This document shows positions 11,039-20,868 of a stretch of DNA of 64,000 nt, in pieces. The notes under the pieces are model-generated. The model was given only the letters and a program-made list of their open reading frames with translations, did no database searches and was not told the DNA's origin. The translations under genes and the position numbers were made by a program. The stretch covers positions 806,001 to 870,000 of the forward strand of contig CM056878.1 of the NCBI GenBank assembly GCA_029876055.1, in the 5' to 3' direction. Origin of the DNA: Madurella fahalii. Its lineage: Eukaryota > Ascomycota > Sordariomycetes > Sordariales. Within the stretch, counting starts at the first letter, position 1; each line of letters begins with the position of its first letter.

Positions 11039-12165
11039 GGCGGCGCTCGGCGGGCAATTAAACCCTTACCCCGTGTCTCGCGAGGTCCTCCAGGTGCTGT
11101 TCTCGCCCAGAGGCACGTGGCCCCGGCTCCATGCGCGGGCGGGGTTCGGTGGCAAGACGCAACACTACGATGGTTGACGACGGTGATGGCGAGACGTACA
11201 AAACAAACGACGACGGCGGGCGAGGTGGGTGGGTTCCGATGTAACCAAGCCAAGGAGGCCGTCTCCAGCTGCGAGGACGACCTGCCCTCTTAACCCCAAA
11301 ACAAGCACTTCTGGGCGGATCAGGCGCTAGCCCAGAATCGTTCAGCGCCATGACCTGCCGTGACAACCCGGGTCAAGGTTGAAGAATCTGGTTTGTTGGT
11401 GGCGACTGGGATGTCAGCTATTTGCAGATTTGTTTCCAGGGATCTTCGGCCCCCGTCTTTCCCCGGACGGCTGGTTCAACCAAACGCACTCAGGCCACGG
11501 CGACTGAAAAACCCAACACCGCCTCAACGGTCCGACCGCCGAATTATGTGTGGGTGCCCGCAAATGGAAGCACAACCGAGTACTAGGGTGAGGAGCCGGT
11601 TCACTCTCTATTACACCGTAAACGGCTGGTGCAGATCGTACCAAAACCATCGGACAACAGGATCACCATTGGTCTGCTAGTGTACTATTACACATACATG
11701 ACAAACCGAGCCAGCCCTCGTGTCCAATCCATATAAGGTCGGTGAGAGTCGGCAGCGTATTCGGCTACGATGCAGTTTCCGGAGGCGGGCTACTTTGAGT
11801 TTTGGCCAGTGAGACCCATGAGGTTTTTTTTTTTTTTTTTTTTTTAATAAAAAAATCGAGCAGTGGCACAAAGATGTATACATAGCGGTCGCGAAATACC
11901 ATGATTATAAACACAAGCCCAACACTGTCTCGAGTCTATATGTATATCCTCTGTCTACTACGTAATATCCCATGTGGAAAGAAGCCTCCAGATCCAGCTG
12001 TCGGGAAGCAGCCCGCCAGCAACGAAGAGAGAGAGAAAACAAGCACAAATAAGTTCGCCTTAACCAATGCTAAAGACGGCAAACGCGGTTCTATATTGAA
12101 CCAAACAATGACATTGATGCAATTCTCGCCATTCCCACCATCATTTATGGTACATGCCCCAGGAT
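11039..12165. other. Intergenic region between receptor 5' end and GH17 3' end
   Basis: About 1.1 kb with no coding-like frame. It holds the receptor promoter, a 22-bp T run followed by an A-rich run at 11824-11857, and the 3' flank of the glucanase gene. Confidence 0.5.
11824..11845. repeat. 22-bp poly(T) run
   Basis: A T homopolymer is followed immediately by an A-rich stretch, giving a T22-AATAAAAAAA arrangement. It could be a nucleosome-excluding element or the A-tail of an old retroposed transcript, but no target-site duplication or element body is visible. Confidence 0.6.
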
Positions 12166-13359
12166 TTAGAACAGAGCAAAGACGCCAGCAATCACGGCCA
12201 GGCTAGCAACCGCGGCGGCCGAGAGACTCTTTCCCATGGACGCGCCGTTCTCGGTCAAGGGGTCCGTCACGCCGGCCGAGTCAGTAGCGCCGTCGGGGCC
12301 AGACACGCCGTTCGCCGGGTCGGTAGGGGCGCTTCCGGCAGCCCCGGTGCTGGTCTGGGAGCCTGTAGGTGAGACGGCACGGCTCGACGTAGCGTCGGTG
12401 GGGGTGTCAAAGGTGGTCGGGCAGGTCAGGTCGAACAGGGGCTCGGTGGAGAGGTTGTTGGTGATGGCAAACTTCATCTCGTTGTCGGGGTTCGAGTCGC
12501 GCAGGTTGTACCAGAAGGTAGGGACCTTGTTGAAGAGCTTGCGGCAGCCGATCTCGTCCCAGTAGTACTTGGCGTTCTCGACGCTGGCGACGGCCTCGTC
12601 CCAGTTGGGGCCAGTGGCAGGCCAGCCCGTTTCAGTAACCCAGATGGGCTTGCTGCCGACAACGCCGGCGACGGCATCAAAGGCGCGGTCAAAGAGCCTA
12701 CCCGAGTTCCGGATGTGGTTGCCCTTGCCGCTCTCGTAGTAGGGGTACTCGTCAACGCCGACCCAGTCGACGGCATCGATGACGGCCCTGTTGGTGCCGT
12801 TGGTCCAGGCATCCCACGTGTCGACGTGGCCGATGGGGACGCTGGCCAGCGCCGTGTCGGCAAACGCCTTCTTATATTCGTTGATGAAGTTGACAATGAC
12901 GTCGGGCCCAGCACCGATTCCGGCCTTGTTCTTGATGCCCGTCTCCGAGTCGCGATAGAGGTCCTCGCTCCCGATCGACATGCCAATCACGAGGTCGGTG
13001 AACCTCTTGCCGTGCTTCTGGACGGCCTTCCGGAGCGCGCTGAGCTCCTTCTCGATGCTGTTGGTGCCCGAAGTCCAGATGCCGAGCAGCAGCTTCGTCT
13101 GGGTGTCCATGGCGGCCTCGAAGGCCTCGATCGGATCGTCGGTCGAGTAGGCCTGGACGTTGGTGTACAGGCGCACGGCGTTGAAGATGCCCGGAGCATT
13201 CTCCAGGCCCTTGGCAGTCCTGAATTCGGCTTCGAAGTCGGCCTTGAACTTGGCGGAGCGGTCGGCTAATGTCGCGCCCGAGTTGAAGCCGAGGTAGTTC
13301 TCGGCCGACGCGCCGGCAGCGAGAACGCCGGCGGCAGCGATGGCTGTCGTGGGACGCAT
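12166..13359 (-). CDS. GPI-anchored GH17 endo-1,3-beta-glucosidase
   Basis: A single exon encodes 397 residues from the ATG at 13357-13359. The codon that opens the longer frame at 13395 is TTG, so it was not used. A signal peptide covers residues 1 to about 19 (MRPTTAIAAAGVLAAGASA). The catalytic domain shows GH17 motifs: the acid/base Glu in SIGSED (about residue 132), the segment VDWVGVDEYPYYE, and the nucleophile Glu in VTETGWP (about 243). After about residue 330 comes a Ser/Thr/Ala/Pro-rich linker, then a C-terminal hydrophobic tail (AAAVASLAVIAGVFALF) typical of GPI attachment. By family it hydrolyses or remodels cell-wall beta-1,3-glucan at the plasma membrane or wall. The gene is complete with no visible lesion. 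Confidence 0.92.
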   Translation of the reverse strand: MRPTTAIAAAGVLAAGASAENYLGFNSGATLADRSAKFKADFEAEFRTAKGLENAPGIFNAVRLYTNVQAYSTDDPIEAFEAAMDTQTKLLLGIWTSGTNSIEKELSALRKAVQKHGKRFTDLVIGMSIGSEDLYRDSETGIKNKAGIGAGPDVIVNFINEYKKAFADTALASVPIGHVDTWDAWTNGTNRAVIDAVDWVGVDEYPYYESGKGNHIRNSGRLFDRAFDAVAGVVGSKPIWVTETGWPATGPNWDEAVASVENAKYYWDEIGCRKLFNKVPTFWYNLRDSNPDNEMKFAITNNLSTEPLFDLTCPTTFDTPTDATSSRAVSPTGSQTSTGAAGSAPTDPANGVSGPDGATDSAGVTDPLTENGASMGKSLSAAAVASLAVIAGVFALF

Positions 13360-14884
13360 GGTTCCAAGAGGGATACTATTAAAGAGCTTCTGCAAAAGCT
13401 TGTTGCAGCTTAACTGCTAGAGGACGACTTGGCACTCGGCAATTGCGTCACACCCAAGAAAAACCCAACGAAGCAGGTTGGTTGTGATAAAAGAAGGGGG
13501 GCTCGTCGAGGAGGAAAAGAGCGTGAGAAGACTGCTGCGAAATCAATCACGGCGAATGTGAATCCTGTGGTATGGAAAAGAGCGTCGACGTCACAGGAGG
13601 ACGGTTGGATGTAAATAAGAAAGCTTTGTAACGAGACGGAAAGAGGGAAAGAATCTTGGAAGCAAGCAGTTGTGAGGTGACATGAAAGAAAACGAAGCGA
13701 GGCACTGGCATCTGCCGCTCCCAAGGTTATTTCGGGAGGATTTGTTCGCGCCGCCTCCCTGGCCAGCTGCAGGGGTTGGGAATTCGGCAGCGCGAACACA
13801 GCCCCCCAGGGCCATCTCTTGGCAGTTGCTGATCGGCTGGGCGCAATCGTGGGCGCGACGCAAAACGGCCATGGCATTTGGGCTGTATTGTACTGTACAT
13901 TTTGTACTCTACTGTACGAAGTAGTTGTCATGGAACTCAAAGAAGACCCGGCCTCCTCCGCAGCGTCTTCATACAGGACATGCCACTCAAAACAAAGCGA
14001 GTATGTACATGCACGCATGCACGCATGCACAGTTACATGCCGTGTCCTCAACCTTCCCACCCCTTTAAGTGGCGCCCTCGTGGCTGGTTCCAGACCCAAA
14101 TGCCATCTCGTATCGAACATGAAATGCTCCGGACGTTCCACAGCCCCGAAATTTCCCCCTGGCCAGGGTCCCAGAAAGCTGTTTCCACACACACACACCC
14201 CGCTGCTACCCCCTTATTTAACGGCCGCGGCCGGCGCCGGAGAGTGGCGGGTTGGGTTGCAAGGGATGCTGCTGGAACGTTTCACAACCTGGAAACACAT
14301 AAGTTCCCAGTGCAGCAATTGGCCCTCCAGCAGGGAAGCCAGGCTGGCACAAGATACCAGATCCAACGCCTCCAGAGCATGAACAAACGCGTGCCAAAAA
14401 ATACACAAAAGATAAGACCAGTCACCAGGACACCATGATCTCAATTGAAATCACGTATATACGTACACACTCACACTCACTGCAGGATGGCCGCCCATCA
14501 TTCGAGCTCCAGGGCATCGCATCACCGTGGCGAGGATAAAACAGGCCGTTCAGGACGGACAAGGGGAGGCCCTAACAGGTTCCAGTGTGATGGGTACCAG
14601 CAATCTGTTAGCGCAGATGGCTGCCGCACATCGACCCAGTTGGTGCTGAAACGAAACACAAAACAACCCCACCTTCCGCAACCGGGAGCCTTCCAAGTGG
14701 ACATCGTCGCATCTCCAGCTTCATTCAGCTCGAAAGTCTGTGCTGTACTGGTAGAGGGTTAACATTAGCTCCGGATTCGAGCAACATCGACTCAAGGCAC
14801 ACACATTGTTTTTGAACAGCTAACTCTAACATTGGCGGACTCTGCAACAATCTCGATTTCGCCCGATATTATTAATTAGAAAAC
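13360..14884. other. Long upstream region of the GH17 gene
   Basis: About 1.5 kb without a supportable gene. On the minus strand the first 250 bases upstream of the glucanase start are CT-rich and read open by chance, as expected for a leader. There are small direct repeats: GCATGCAC units near 14010-14030, TGTACT/TACTGT units near 13885-13920, and CA-rich runs near 14190 and 14465. Confidence 0.45.
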
Positions 14885-15249
14885 ATGGACTGGTCACAGA
14901 CCATCACGGTAAGTCTTCACCGAACGGTCGTCTTGTAATCAGCAGAGATCAGGAGGTCGCCTTGAACACCCCTCCTAGCTGCAATTTGACTTCACCGATC
15001 CTGCACGTGCCTTCATTTCGGACGGCGACCTCCCCGCCTTGAATACCCTACTTGCTACGGTTCGACTTCACCGATTCTACGTGTGCCTCCACTTCGGACG
15101 AACCGCCCAGGAGCAGTATTTTAATTGCAATTCTTCCAAAGCATGCGTTCTCCTACAACAACTCAGGACAAACTCAACCAACAAGGCCGAAGAAAACCCA
15201 GCCGACAAGCCCCGACAAAGCCAACTAACAACTCGCGACAAGCACGACC
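14885..15249 (+). other. Possible leader exon and degraded duplication upstream of Cys-rich gene A
   Basis: An ATG at 14885 opens eight codons (MDWSQTIT) that end exactly at a consensus GTAAGT donor (14909). The acceptor CTCCTAG at 14975-14981 would continue the frame into LQFDFTDPARAFISDGDLP and on to a stop near 15257, overlapping the start of gene A. The first part looks coding and the last part does not. This may be a small separate or upstream ORF, or a relic exon. The segment also contains a diverged direct repeat, listed separately. Confidence 0.3.
14958..15104. repeat. Diverged tandem direct repeat, unit about 77 bp
   Basis: Bases 14958 to about 15026 (CGCCTTGAACACCC to TTCGGACGG) recur at 15035 to about 15104 (CGCCTTGAATACCC to TTCGGACGA). 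They share the block GACTTCACCGAT, and many of the differences are C/T or G/A transitions. The two copies lie in the presumed leader of Cys-rich gene A. Confidence 0.6.
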
Positions 15250-16080
15250 ATGGATGAACCAGACAGCATTACCACGGTGGGAAACAACATACACATCAGG
15301 GTGAAACGCAGCCACTGGAAGTGCTGTTCCTGCGGGAGCTTGGTCTCCTGCGAGATTGGCGGGTTCTACCTGATGAGTTCCACGATGGACTGTTACCCTA
15401 ACCATTGCCGCGATGGCTGCGCCGTGTGCGAGAGAGCAATCTGCCCGACATGCAACAAGCGACGGTGCAGCCTCTGCGTCTACGTCAACCCCGAAGGCAA
15501 GGAAATCTCAACAGTCGGCGGAAAGAATCTAATCCACGATCGTTTTAAGTCGGCCGCATGGTACTGCTGCATATGCGGCAAGATCCACTGTCCCGAGCCC
15601 GCCCCGGGCCATCCTGACACTCACGTCACTATTCCCATCGCCGACGGCAACGTGTGGCACATTCAGCATACATGCTTCGGGGGCCATTCCCAGCCAGAGC
15701 GGCCTTGCGATTTCTGCGATGTGCTCAACCGCTACGGCGAGTTGATCCTCCAGTTCGGCGACATGACGCGGGGCGAGGACCCAATTCCGATCCTGGGACC
15801 GTTGTACGAGCATGCCCTCTGGTGCGACTTGAACCTCGCATGGGTTCGTCGGACCATTGATGAGCACAACACGGCAGCTGCGGAGAACCAGGAGTTGGAG
15901 TCCAGCGCCACCGCCCGAACCAGCCATTATCTACTCCGCCTTGTTGTGGCCGAGAATCTGGTAGCGGAACCAGCGAGGATCGAGAAGGATGAAATCGCTC
16001 CATGGATCACGCTGCAAAAGGCTGCCATCGAAGCCGCGCGGCGCCGGGTTGAGGTTTTCGATGACCACGAGTCCGACTAA
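15250..16080 (+). CDS. Cys-rich, probably zinc-binding protein of unknown function (copy A)
   Basis: A single exon of 276 codons starts at an ATG in the context ACCATGG. The first 180 residues hold Cys/His clusters: CCSC near 24-27, then HCxxGCxxCxxxICPTCxxRRCSLC (near 54-78), CCICG, HTC and PCDFC. Spacing is suggestive of several zinc-binding sites, but I do not recognise the fold. Non-Cys blocks are also conserved with copy B: TVGGKNL, DRF, PDTH, NRYGE and WCD. The last 90 residues are charged and helix-prone. No signal peptide or membrane segment is present. Copy B at 17373-18200 is a diverged tandem paralogue on the same strand, so the pair arose by local duplication. Function is unknown. 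Confidence 0.7.
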   Translation: MDEPDSITTVGNNIHIRVKRSHWKCCSCGSLVSCEIGGFYLMSSTMDCYPNHCRDGCAVCERAICPTCNKRRCSLCVYVNPEGKEISTVGGKNLIHDRFKSAAWYCCICGKIHCPEPAPGHPDTHVTIPIADGNVWHIQHTCFGGHSQPERPCDFCDVLNRYGELILQFGDMTRGEDPIPILGPLYEHALWCDLNLAWVRRTIDEHNTAAAENQELESSATARTSHYLLRLVVAENLVAEPARIEKDEIAPWITLQKAAIEAARRRVEVFDDHESD

Positions 16081-16097
16081 ACTTTACTCTGTTGCAG

Positions 16098-16590
16098 GAC
16101 TGCTCCAGCTCGGCAGGGAACTCCGTCTCTCCAGACGAAACCTTGAGAGTACCGCGGAGAGTACCGCGGAGAGCGTAGAGCCCTAACATTACTGCTAGTA
16201 TTGCGTTGTTTTTCCTCCTTTTTTCCCCTCTTCTCACGGATGACTACACTACATCTCGGCAAGGACCTCGGTCTCTCTATTTTGCCCCCTTCTTCTCATG
16301 GACTACTACTACTACATATCAGCAGAGAACTCGGTCCTCCGGCTTTTTCCCCCTCTTCTCACCGATTACCATTACATCTCGGCGTGGAACCCGGTCCCTC
16401 TGTTTTAACCCCCTCTTCTCACGGACTACTACTACATCTTAGCAGAGAACTCGGTCCTTCGGCTTTTCCCCCCTCTTCTCACGGACTACTACTACATCTC
16501 GGCAAGAAACTCGGTCTCCCGACCGAAACCTCGATAGGACCCCCGTGAGTGTAAGTCCTTAACACTACTGCTAGCATTCGGCGCCTTCCT
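16098..16590. repeat. Flanking duplication around the minisatellite
   Basis: The segment 16098-16210 (CTCGGCAGGGAACTC, then GAAACCTTGAGAG, then CCCTAACATTACTGCTAG) resembles 16495-16590 (CTCGGCAAGAAACTC, then GAAACCTCGATAGG, then CCTTAACACTACTGCTAG). The 60-bp minisatellite lies between the two copies. The first copy also has a small internal duplication of GAGAGTACCGCG. Confidence 0.6.
16221..16510. repeat. Minisatellite, about 60-bp unit, four to five copies
   Basis: The anchor TTCTCAC/TTCTCAT recurs at 16231, 16293, 16356, 16416 and 16476, a spacing of 62, 63, 60 and 60. Each unit contains CTCTTCTCACGGACTACTAC, an ACATCT(C/T)GGCA core and a (C/A)ACTCGGTC block followed by a pyrimidine run. 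One frame (16201-16548) stays open through all copies and reads as an LHL-x5-GP-x4-PSSHGLL-type repeat, which follows from the unit being near a multiple of three. Nothing else supports translation. Confidence 0.8.
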
Positions 16591-17372
16591 TTTTTTTTTT
16601 TCCCTCTCTCTTCTTCACAGCGTTGCTTTCTTCTCTCTTCTTCATCGCGGATTTCGTTGATTTTCCTTGGGTTGGTTCGGAAACGAAGCCACGTGGTCAT
16701 GAATAAACATAATTACTCATATTTCACAATAATCATGTGCCTCTCTCTGGTCATGCCATCTCCAATACTGTGCCTTAACTCGAGTCGCCTTGATCATGGT
16801 ATGTTACGTAACCTCTTCACAGATCCTAGGGGTAAGATCTAGCCCAGCATGAAGTGCACCGTAATCGGGCAGTATAGTAATAAACCTCGGGGCTGTCGCG
16901 GGTTTCCGTTGTTCTTAGCGCTGTCGTCGCGACTAGTAATTAATCCGGAGAAAAGCTACAGCGGTTGTCCTCGAACAGTACTAGTTGCGCTACCTACCTT
17001 AGCTCAGCTCGAAATTGAATAGTAGTGACGACTGAACAGCTTCTGGTCAAACTGGATTGGGCCATTCCGATCGAACAGCTTACCTATTCCCGTACAATGC
17101 ACTACGATCCCTACCGTGGGCTTTACAGGGCCTGTCCTCAGCTCAATTTCCCACATTCACTTAAGTTTATTAGACGGTCAGTCACCCGGGAACGGAATAT
17201 AAACTACCTCACCATTTACGCAGGGTGTTCTTTGGAAACTTTTTTTTTTTCTTTTACCCAGTATGATCCAGATTACCACACATAAACTACTCTCGATTGG
17301 TACCGAAGCACACATCCATCATCGATGGGACGCCGCTGCTCACGCCACGACGGACGACTAACAGCCAGCAAG
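16591..17372. other. AT-richer spacer between Cys-rich paralogues
   Basis: About 0.8 kb of lower GC than its neighbours, with T runs near 16591 and 17238. No gene or complete mobile element is recognisable. It contains many AATAAT/ATTAAT patches and presumably includes the copy B promoter. Confidence 0.4.
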
Positions 17373-18200
17373 ATGAACCCGATCGCCCAAGAAACCGTAC
17401 CTCAGTATTAGAAGTGCTGTTGTTGCGACACAATCCAACCCTGCAGGGGCGCGGGCATGGAGAACCGCGTTCCCCTGCCCCCGAGCAGCGCCTCTCTACC
17501 CGACCACTGCGCCGGGGGCTGCGACGCATGCAGCGCGGAGATCTGCGCCATCTGCCGCAGCCGCCGCTGCCTCTTCTGCGTCTTCTTCAACGCCAACGGC
17601 GACGCGATCCACACGGTCGGGGGCCAGAACCTGCTCTCTGACCGCTTCGAGCCGGCCGGCTGGCGGTGCTGCTGCGGCAGCGAGCATTACCTCGAGCCGG
17701 CCGCCGGCCGCCGCAACCCAGACACGCACATCCGCGTCGAGGGCCCGGCCGCCGACAGCGCGCACGATATCCGGCATACCTGTCGGCGCAGGGGGCATGG
17801 CCACCATCCCTGCTTCATCTGCAAAGTGATAAACCGCTACGGCGAGCCGATCGGCTGGGTCGGCGATGGCAGTGTGCTACCGCCGAACGGGCCGTTCTCC
17901 GACCACCTGACGTGGTGCGACGAGAACGTCGAGTTCGTCCAACGCGCCGCGGCGCACCACTCTCCTCTTGTTCTGGATTCAGGCCGGAGAGGGTGCTGGA
18001 GTAAGTACGACGAGGCCATTGCGTCTCGTTGCCGAATCGACTCGCCCATCGATAAAGCCAAGAAGTCCCGCTTGGCCGAGGCCAAACGTGACCTAGCTGA
18101 GGCCGAGAAGGCGGCCGAGAACATCGTGGCTTGGGCTACCAGGCTCTGGAACGCTGCCTTTGTGATTAAGCAGCGGAAGGCGACTGCTCAACTATGGTAG
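17373..18200 (+). pseudogene. Cys-rich paralogue (copy B) with in-frame TAG near the N-terminus
   Basis: Alignment with copy A starts at an ATG at 17373 (MNPIAQETVPQY), continues through a TAG at 17409-17411, and resumes immediately in the same frame with KCCCCDTIQPC. Copy A has TGG AAG TGC TGT at the corresponding place, so one G-to-A change turns Trp into a stop. Translation could restart at the ATG at 17457, giving 247 residues that lack only the first Cys cluster. The rest is intact and conserved: GCDACSAEICAIC, RRCLFC, TVGGQNL, DRF, HTC, PCFIC, NRYGE and WCDEN. A helical Ala/Glu/Lys-rich tail follows. This copy is much more GC-rich in third positions than copy A. I looked for an intron removing the TAG and found no phase-compatible one. 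Either a recent nonsense allele or a shortened protein is possible. Confidence 0.6.
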
Positions 18201-18689
18201 GTCCAGTCTTTGGCTGGGAAAGAGAGACCAGACTTATCCTGGCAGAGCAGTGTAACACAACTTCTCCCGGCCGAGTTGAGTTAATTATGTGGCCGAACCC
18301 GCCGGTCAAGGAGTCTAGGACGACAGCTGAGAAATGAAAAATACGAGGGATCCAGTCTGGCTCAACCGAGCGTCTGATGATAGTAACATCTCATGAACTC
18401 TTCTAACCCTCCCGATCGGGCCCTCGCAGAAAATTACTTCCATTTTTCCATCAGGCTTCGGGTGGGTTTCCCTGCAATCAGTTTCTTTACCAGGAGCAAT
18501 GATTCAGTTGTTGTTCCCTCGAGAGACTGGCTGTCTTTTCTCGGCTGGAGGACTTGTTATCTGTCAGAACTCTGGCGCCCGGTCTTAGACATAGCTTAGG
18601 ACAATTGAGGTTATATTGAGATCTCCATTATCGGCCAACGTGACATTAAGACGTGGTGCTTTATATCTAAATTAGAGTAAACCCCCTCC
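18201..18689. other. Convergent spacer
   Basis: About 0.5 kb between the 3' ends of copy B and the phosphotransferase-like gene. No further feature is supported. A frame at 18393-18599 has no coding signature. Confidence 0.45.
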
Positions 18690-20212
18690 CTAACCCTTCT
18701 TCTTCCCGGAATCTCTAACCGCCTGCTTGGACCGCCGGGGAAGATGGGGCCGTCTAGGAGCGCAGGACTTCACAACGGCCTGCAGGCGTTTGTCGTCGCT
18801 GTACTCCTTCAAGGCCATCTCCTTCCATTCCTCTCACTCCTGCTTCACCCCAAAGACCTTGAGAATCCCGTTTGCCAACGGCAGGGCGTCTGACCATTTG
18901 ATCTCAAAGGCCAAGCCATAGCAGAATCTTCTCAATTTCGAGTTTTCATCATCCATCCAGCGCGCCAGCTCTGCGTGGCCCTTTTTCCCGCAGGGCATCT
19001 CGGAGGTAAACATCATCCTCGCTAGGCGACACGTCGCCTTTGTAAAAGGATGCCAAGTTGACGGTAACGAGCGAGGGCCCGAAGGCTTCGCATTTGGGCA
19101 CCACGCGTGCCATCTGCCAGTCAATAACGCCCGTGATGTTGTGGTCGTCATCGACAAGCAAGTAATCGCCTCGATCATCGACGTGTTTCAAGAAGAACTC
19201 CTCCCGCGGTTGTTCTTCGGTACGATCCCGGCCCCTTGGTTGTACCAGCTGCCCCACGTTGTCCTTGAGGAAGCGGTACACCAAGTACGCCTCGACGGGG
19301 TAGTCGAGGTACACCTGGCGGTCGGCGATCAGCTCCAAGTGGCCCTCCGCCCAGGCCGTGTAATACTCGATTGCGCTCTCGAACGGGCCGACCGGGTCGA
19401 GCGCCCGGAACAGGTCGATGGGTACCGGGCCGACTTCGAGGCGGGATCCCTCGAGGTACAGCGATCCGGCTTTGGGGAACGGGTGTCTGGCCAGCTCGGC
19501 CATGATGTCCGCCACGCCGCTGAGGATCTTGGTCTTCTCGTCCCTGTTATCGTCATCCGTGCGGCCCGGATTGTACCACGGCTTTCCCGGCAGTTCTTCC
19601 ATGAGAAGAAAGCCCGCCCCGATCCCTTGGTCCGTCCCATCGCTGAGCAACCCGTAGCCAAACGCACGGGGTGCCGGCACAGCCGTCCCCTCCAGGAACT
19701 TCAGCGTGGCATACTCGCTAATCAACCCCTGCTCGATCACCGATAGCGGGGCCCTGTCGAGACCGCGGAACTGCGGGATTCGGAGAAGCCATGGGGTGGC
19801 TCCGTCGTGAAAGCGGATGCGGACGTGGTAGTTGAGACCCCCTCTCATATTGGTGTGTTCGGCGCTGCACGCCCTGCCGTCGCTCAGCTCGGACGCGTAT
19901 TGGGCGGCCGCGGCGAGGTTGATCTCGGAGCGGAGACGGTCGAGGGCGGCCGCCCTCTCCGCCTGCCAGGTTGGCTCATCCAGTTCCTGAAAGATTCACG
20001 CCCCAACGGCGGGGGTCTCAGCGTTTCTGTCCCCGCGGAGGATGCGGCAAATGCGGTACGCCGCGTCTTACCTCGTCCGGCGTGCAATGGTGGAACGAAC
20101 GAGATGCATGTTTGTAACAAAGATTGCGGCTGCACTTTTCACAGCCACCGTCCTTCCTGTCGCGCGGCTTCTTGCATCGCGGAACGGAACACGTGGCCCA
20201 CCGTGGTGTCAT
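18690..20212 (-). pseudogene. Zinc-knuckle + APH-type phosphotransferase gene, disrupted
   Basis: Exon 1 (20072-20212) starts MTPRWATCSVPRCKKP and holds a Cys/His cluster (CSVPRC, CEKCSRNLC, HHC). A GTAAGA donor and a TTTCAG acceptor join it in phase 0 to exon 2 at 19986. Exon 2 carries an aminoglycoside-phosphotransferase/kinase-like fold: GGLNYHVRIRF, PWLLRIP, FLLMEELPGKPWYN, and the DxD-like metal motif in NITGVIDWQMA. Fungi have many such paralogues of unknown substrate. Two lesions are visible. A one-base excess at the GGCCC-TTTTT-CCC run (18979-18989) shifts the frame after ALREKG, with the expected HAELARWMDDE continuing in the next frame. A TGA at 18834-18836 after FGVKQE is followed in the same frame by 47 more plausible codons (EEWKEMALKEY) to a TAG at 18690. 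The frameshift may be an assembly error at a homopolymer. The TGA is harder to dismiss. Confidence 0.7.
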
Positions 20213-20868
20213 TGTTGCGTCGGATCGACAGCGCCGATGCGTGTGACGGTATAGGAAAGAAACAAAGAATGTTGTTACGATCGATAAGAGTCGGGTTCGA
20301 ACCTCCGACAAGACAAGACGATGCTGTGGTTTCGAATGGATGAACGTCAGTACCACGATAAAAACCGCTAGTGACGATAATGGGTTGGCAGAAACTTTGG
20401 AGCAGCGTTTAAGACACGCCTAAATAGCTAATCTGTTCTTTATTCGACCTTTTCTTTGTGCTAGCTGGCGTACTGGGCTTGCGGAAGCTCCTGACGCAAT
20501 GGGTGAACTCCTACCGGCGAAATGGATAGCGAAAATGACGCCGTCACCCGAGTCGAGATGCGGTTCAGCATAGAATTGAGTCGTCTCCCACAGAGTTAGG
20601 CTGCTTTGTACCAGGAATAAACCGTAAAATCAGACCTGAAGCAAAAGAAGCTACGAGATGGCATCGACGCCCAAGCTATAACATATATATATATATACCT
20701 GTTCATAACCCGATCCACGATGTTTCTCCCTCATCATCGACAGACTCTTCAGTCCGGATCCTTCAGTTACGAAGTCCTCAGCAACCCCACAAGTACACCG
20801 CACGACCCAGCTTTATCTCTTGAACCACTTCGACCAACCCCAGCGCCGTCCTAGTCCCTTTACCCCCA
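20213..20868. other. Divergent upstream region with TA microsatellite
   Basis: About 0.65 kb between the phosphotransferase-like gene and the candidate small Cys gene. A (TA)n tract lies at about 20682-20697, and a CT-rich leader-like stretch follows to 20868. The segment around 20283-20300 contains GGTTCGAACC, but no tRNA cloverleaf could be drawn. Confidence 0.4.

Noticed and set aside
11824..11857. T22 followed by A-rich run as a possible retroposon tail
   Set aside because: No element body, target-site duplication or second copy could be seen in the window.
13410..14198. 262-codon minus-strand frame directly upstream of the GH17 gene
   Set aside because: It overlaps the CT-rich leader and promoter of the glucanase, shows no domain, and its composition (Ser, Phe, Leu from CT tracts) is that of untranslated sequence.
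16201..16548. 115-codon frame through the minisatellite
   Set aside because: Openness is explained by a repeat unit near a multiple of three; there is no splice structure or homology.
20270..20340. GGTTCGAACC resembling a tRNA B box
   Set aside because: No acceptor stem, D arm or anticodon arm could be folded around it on either strand.
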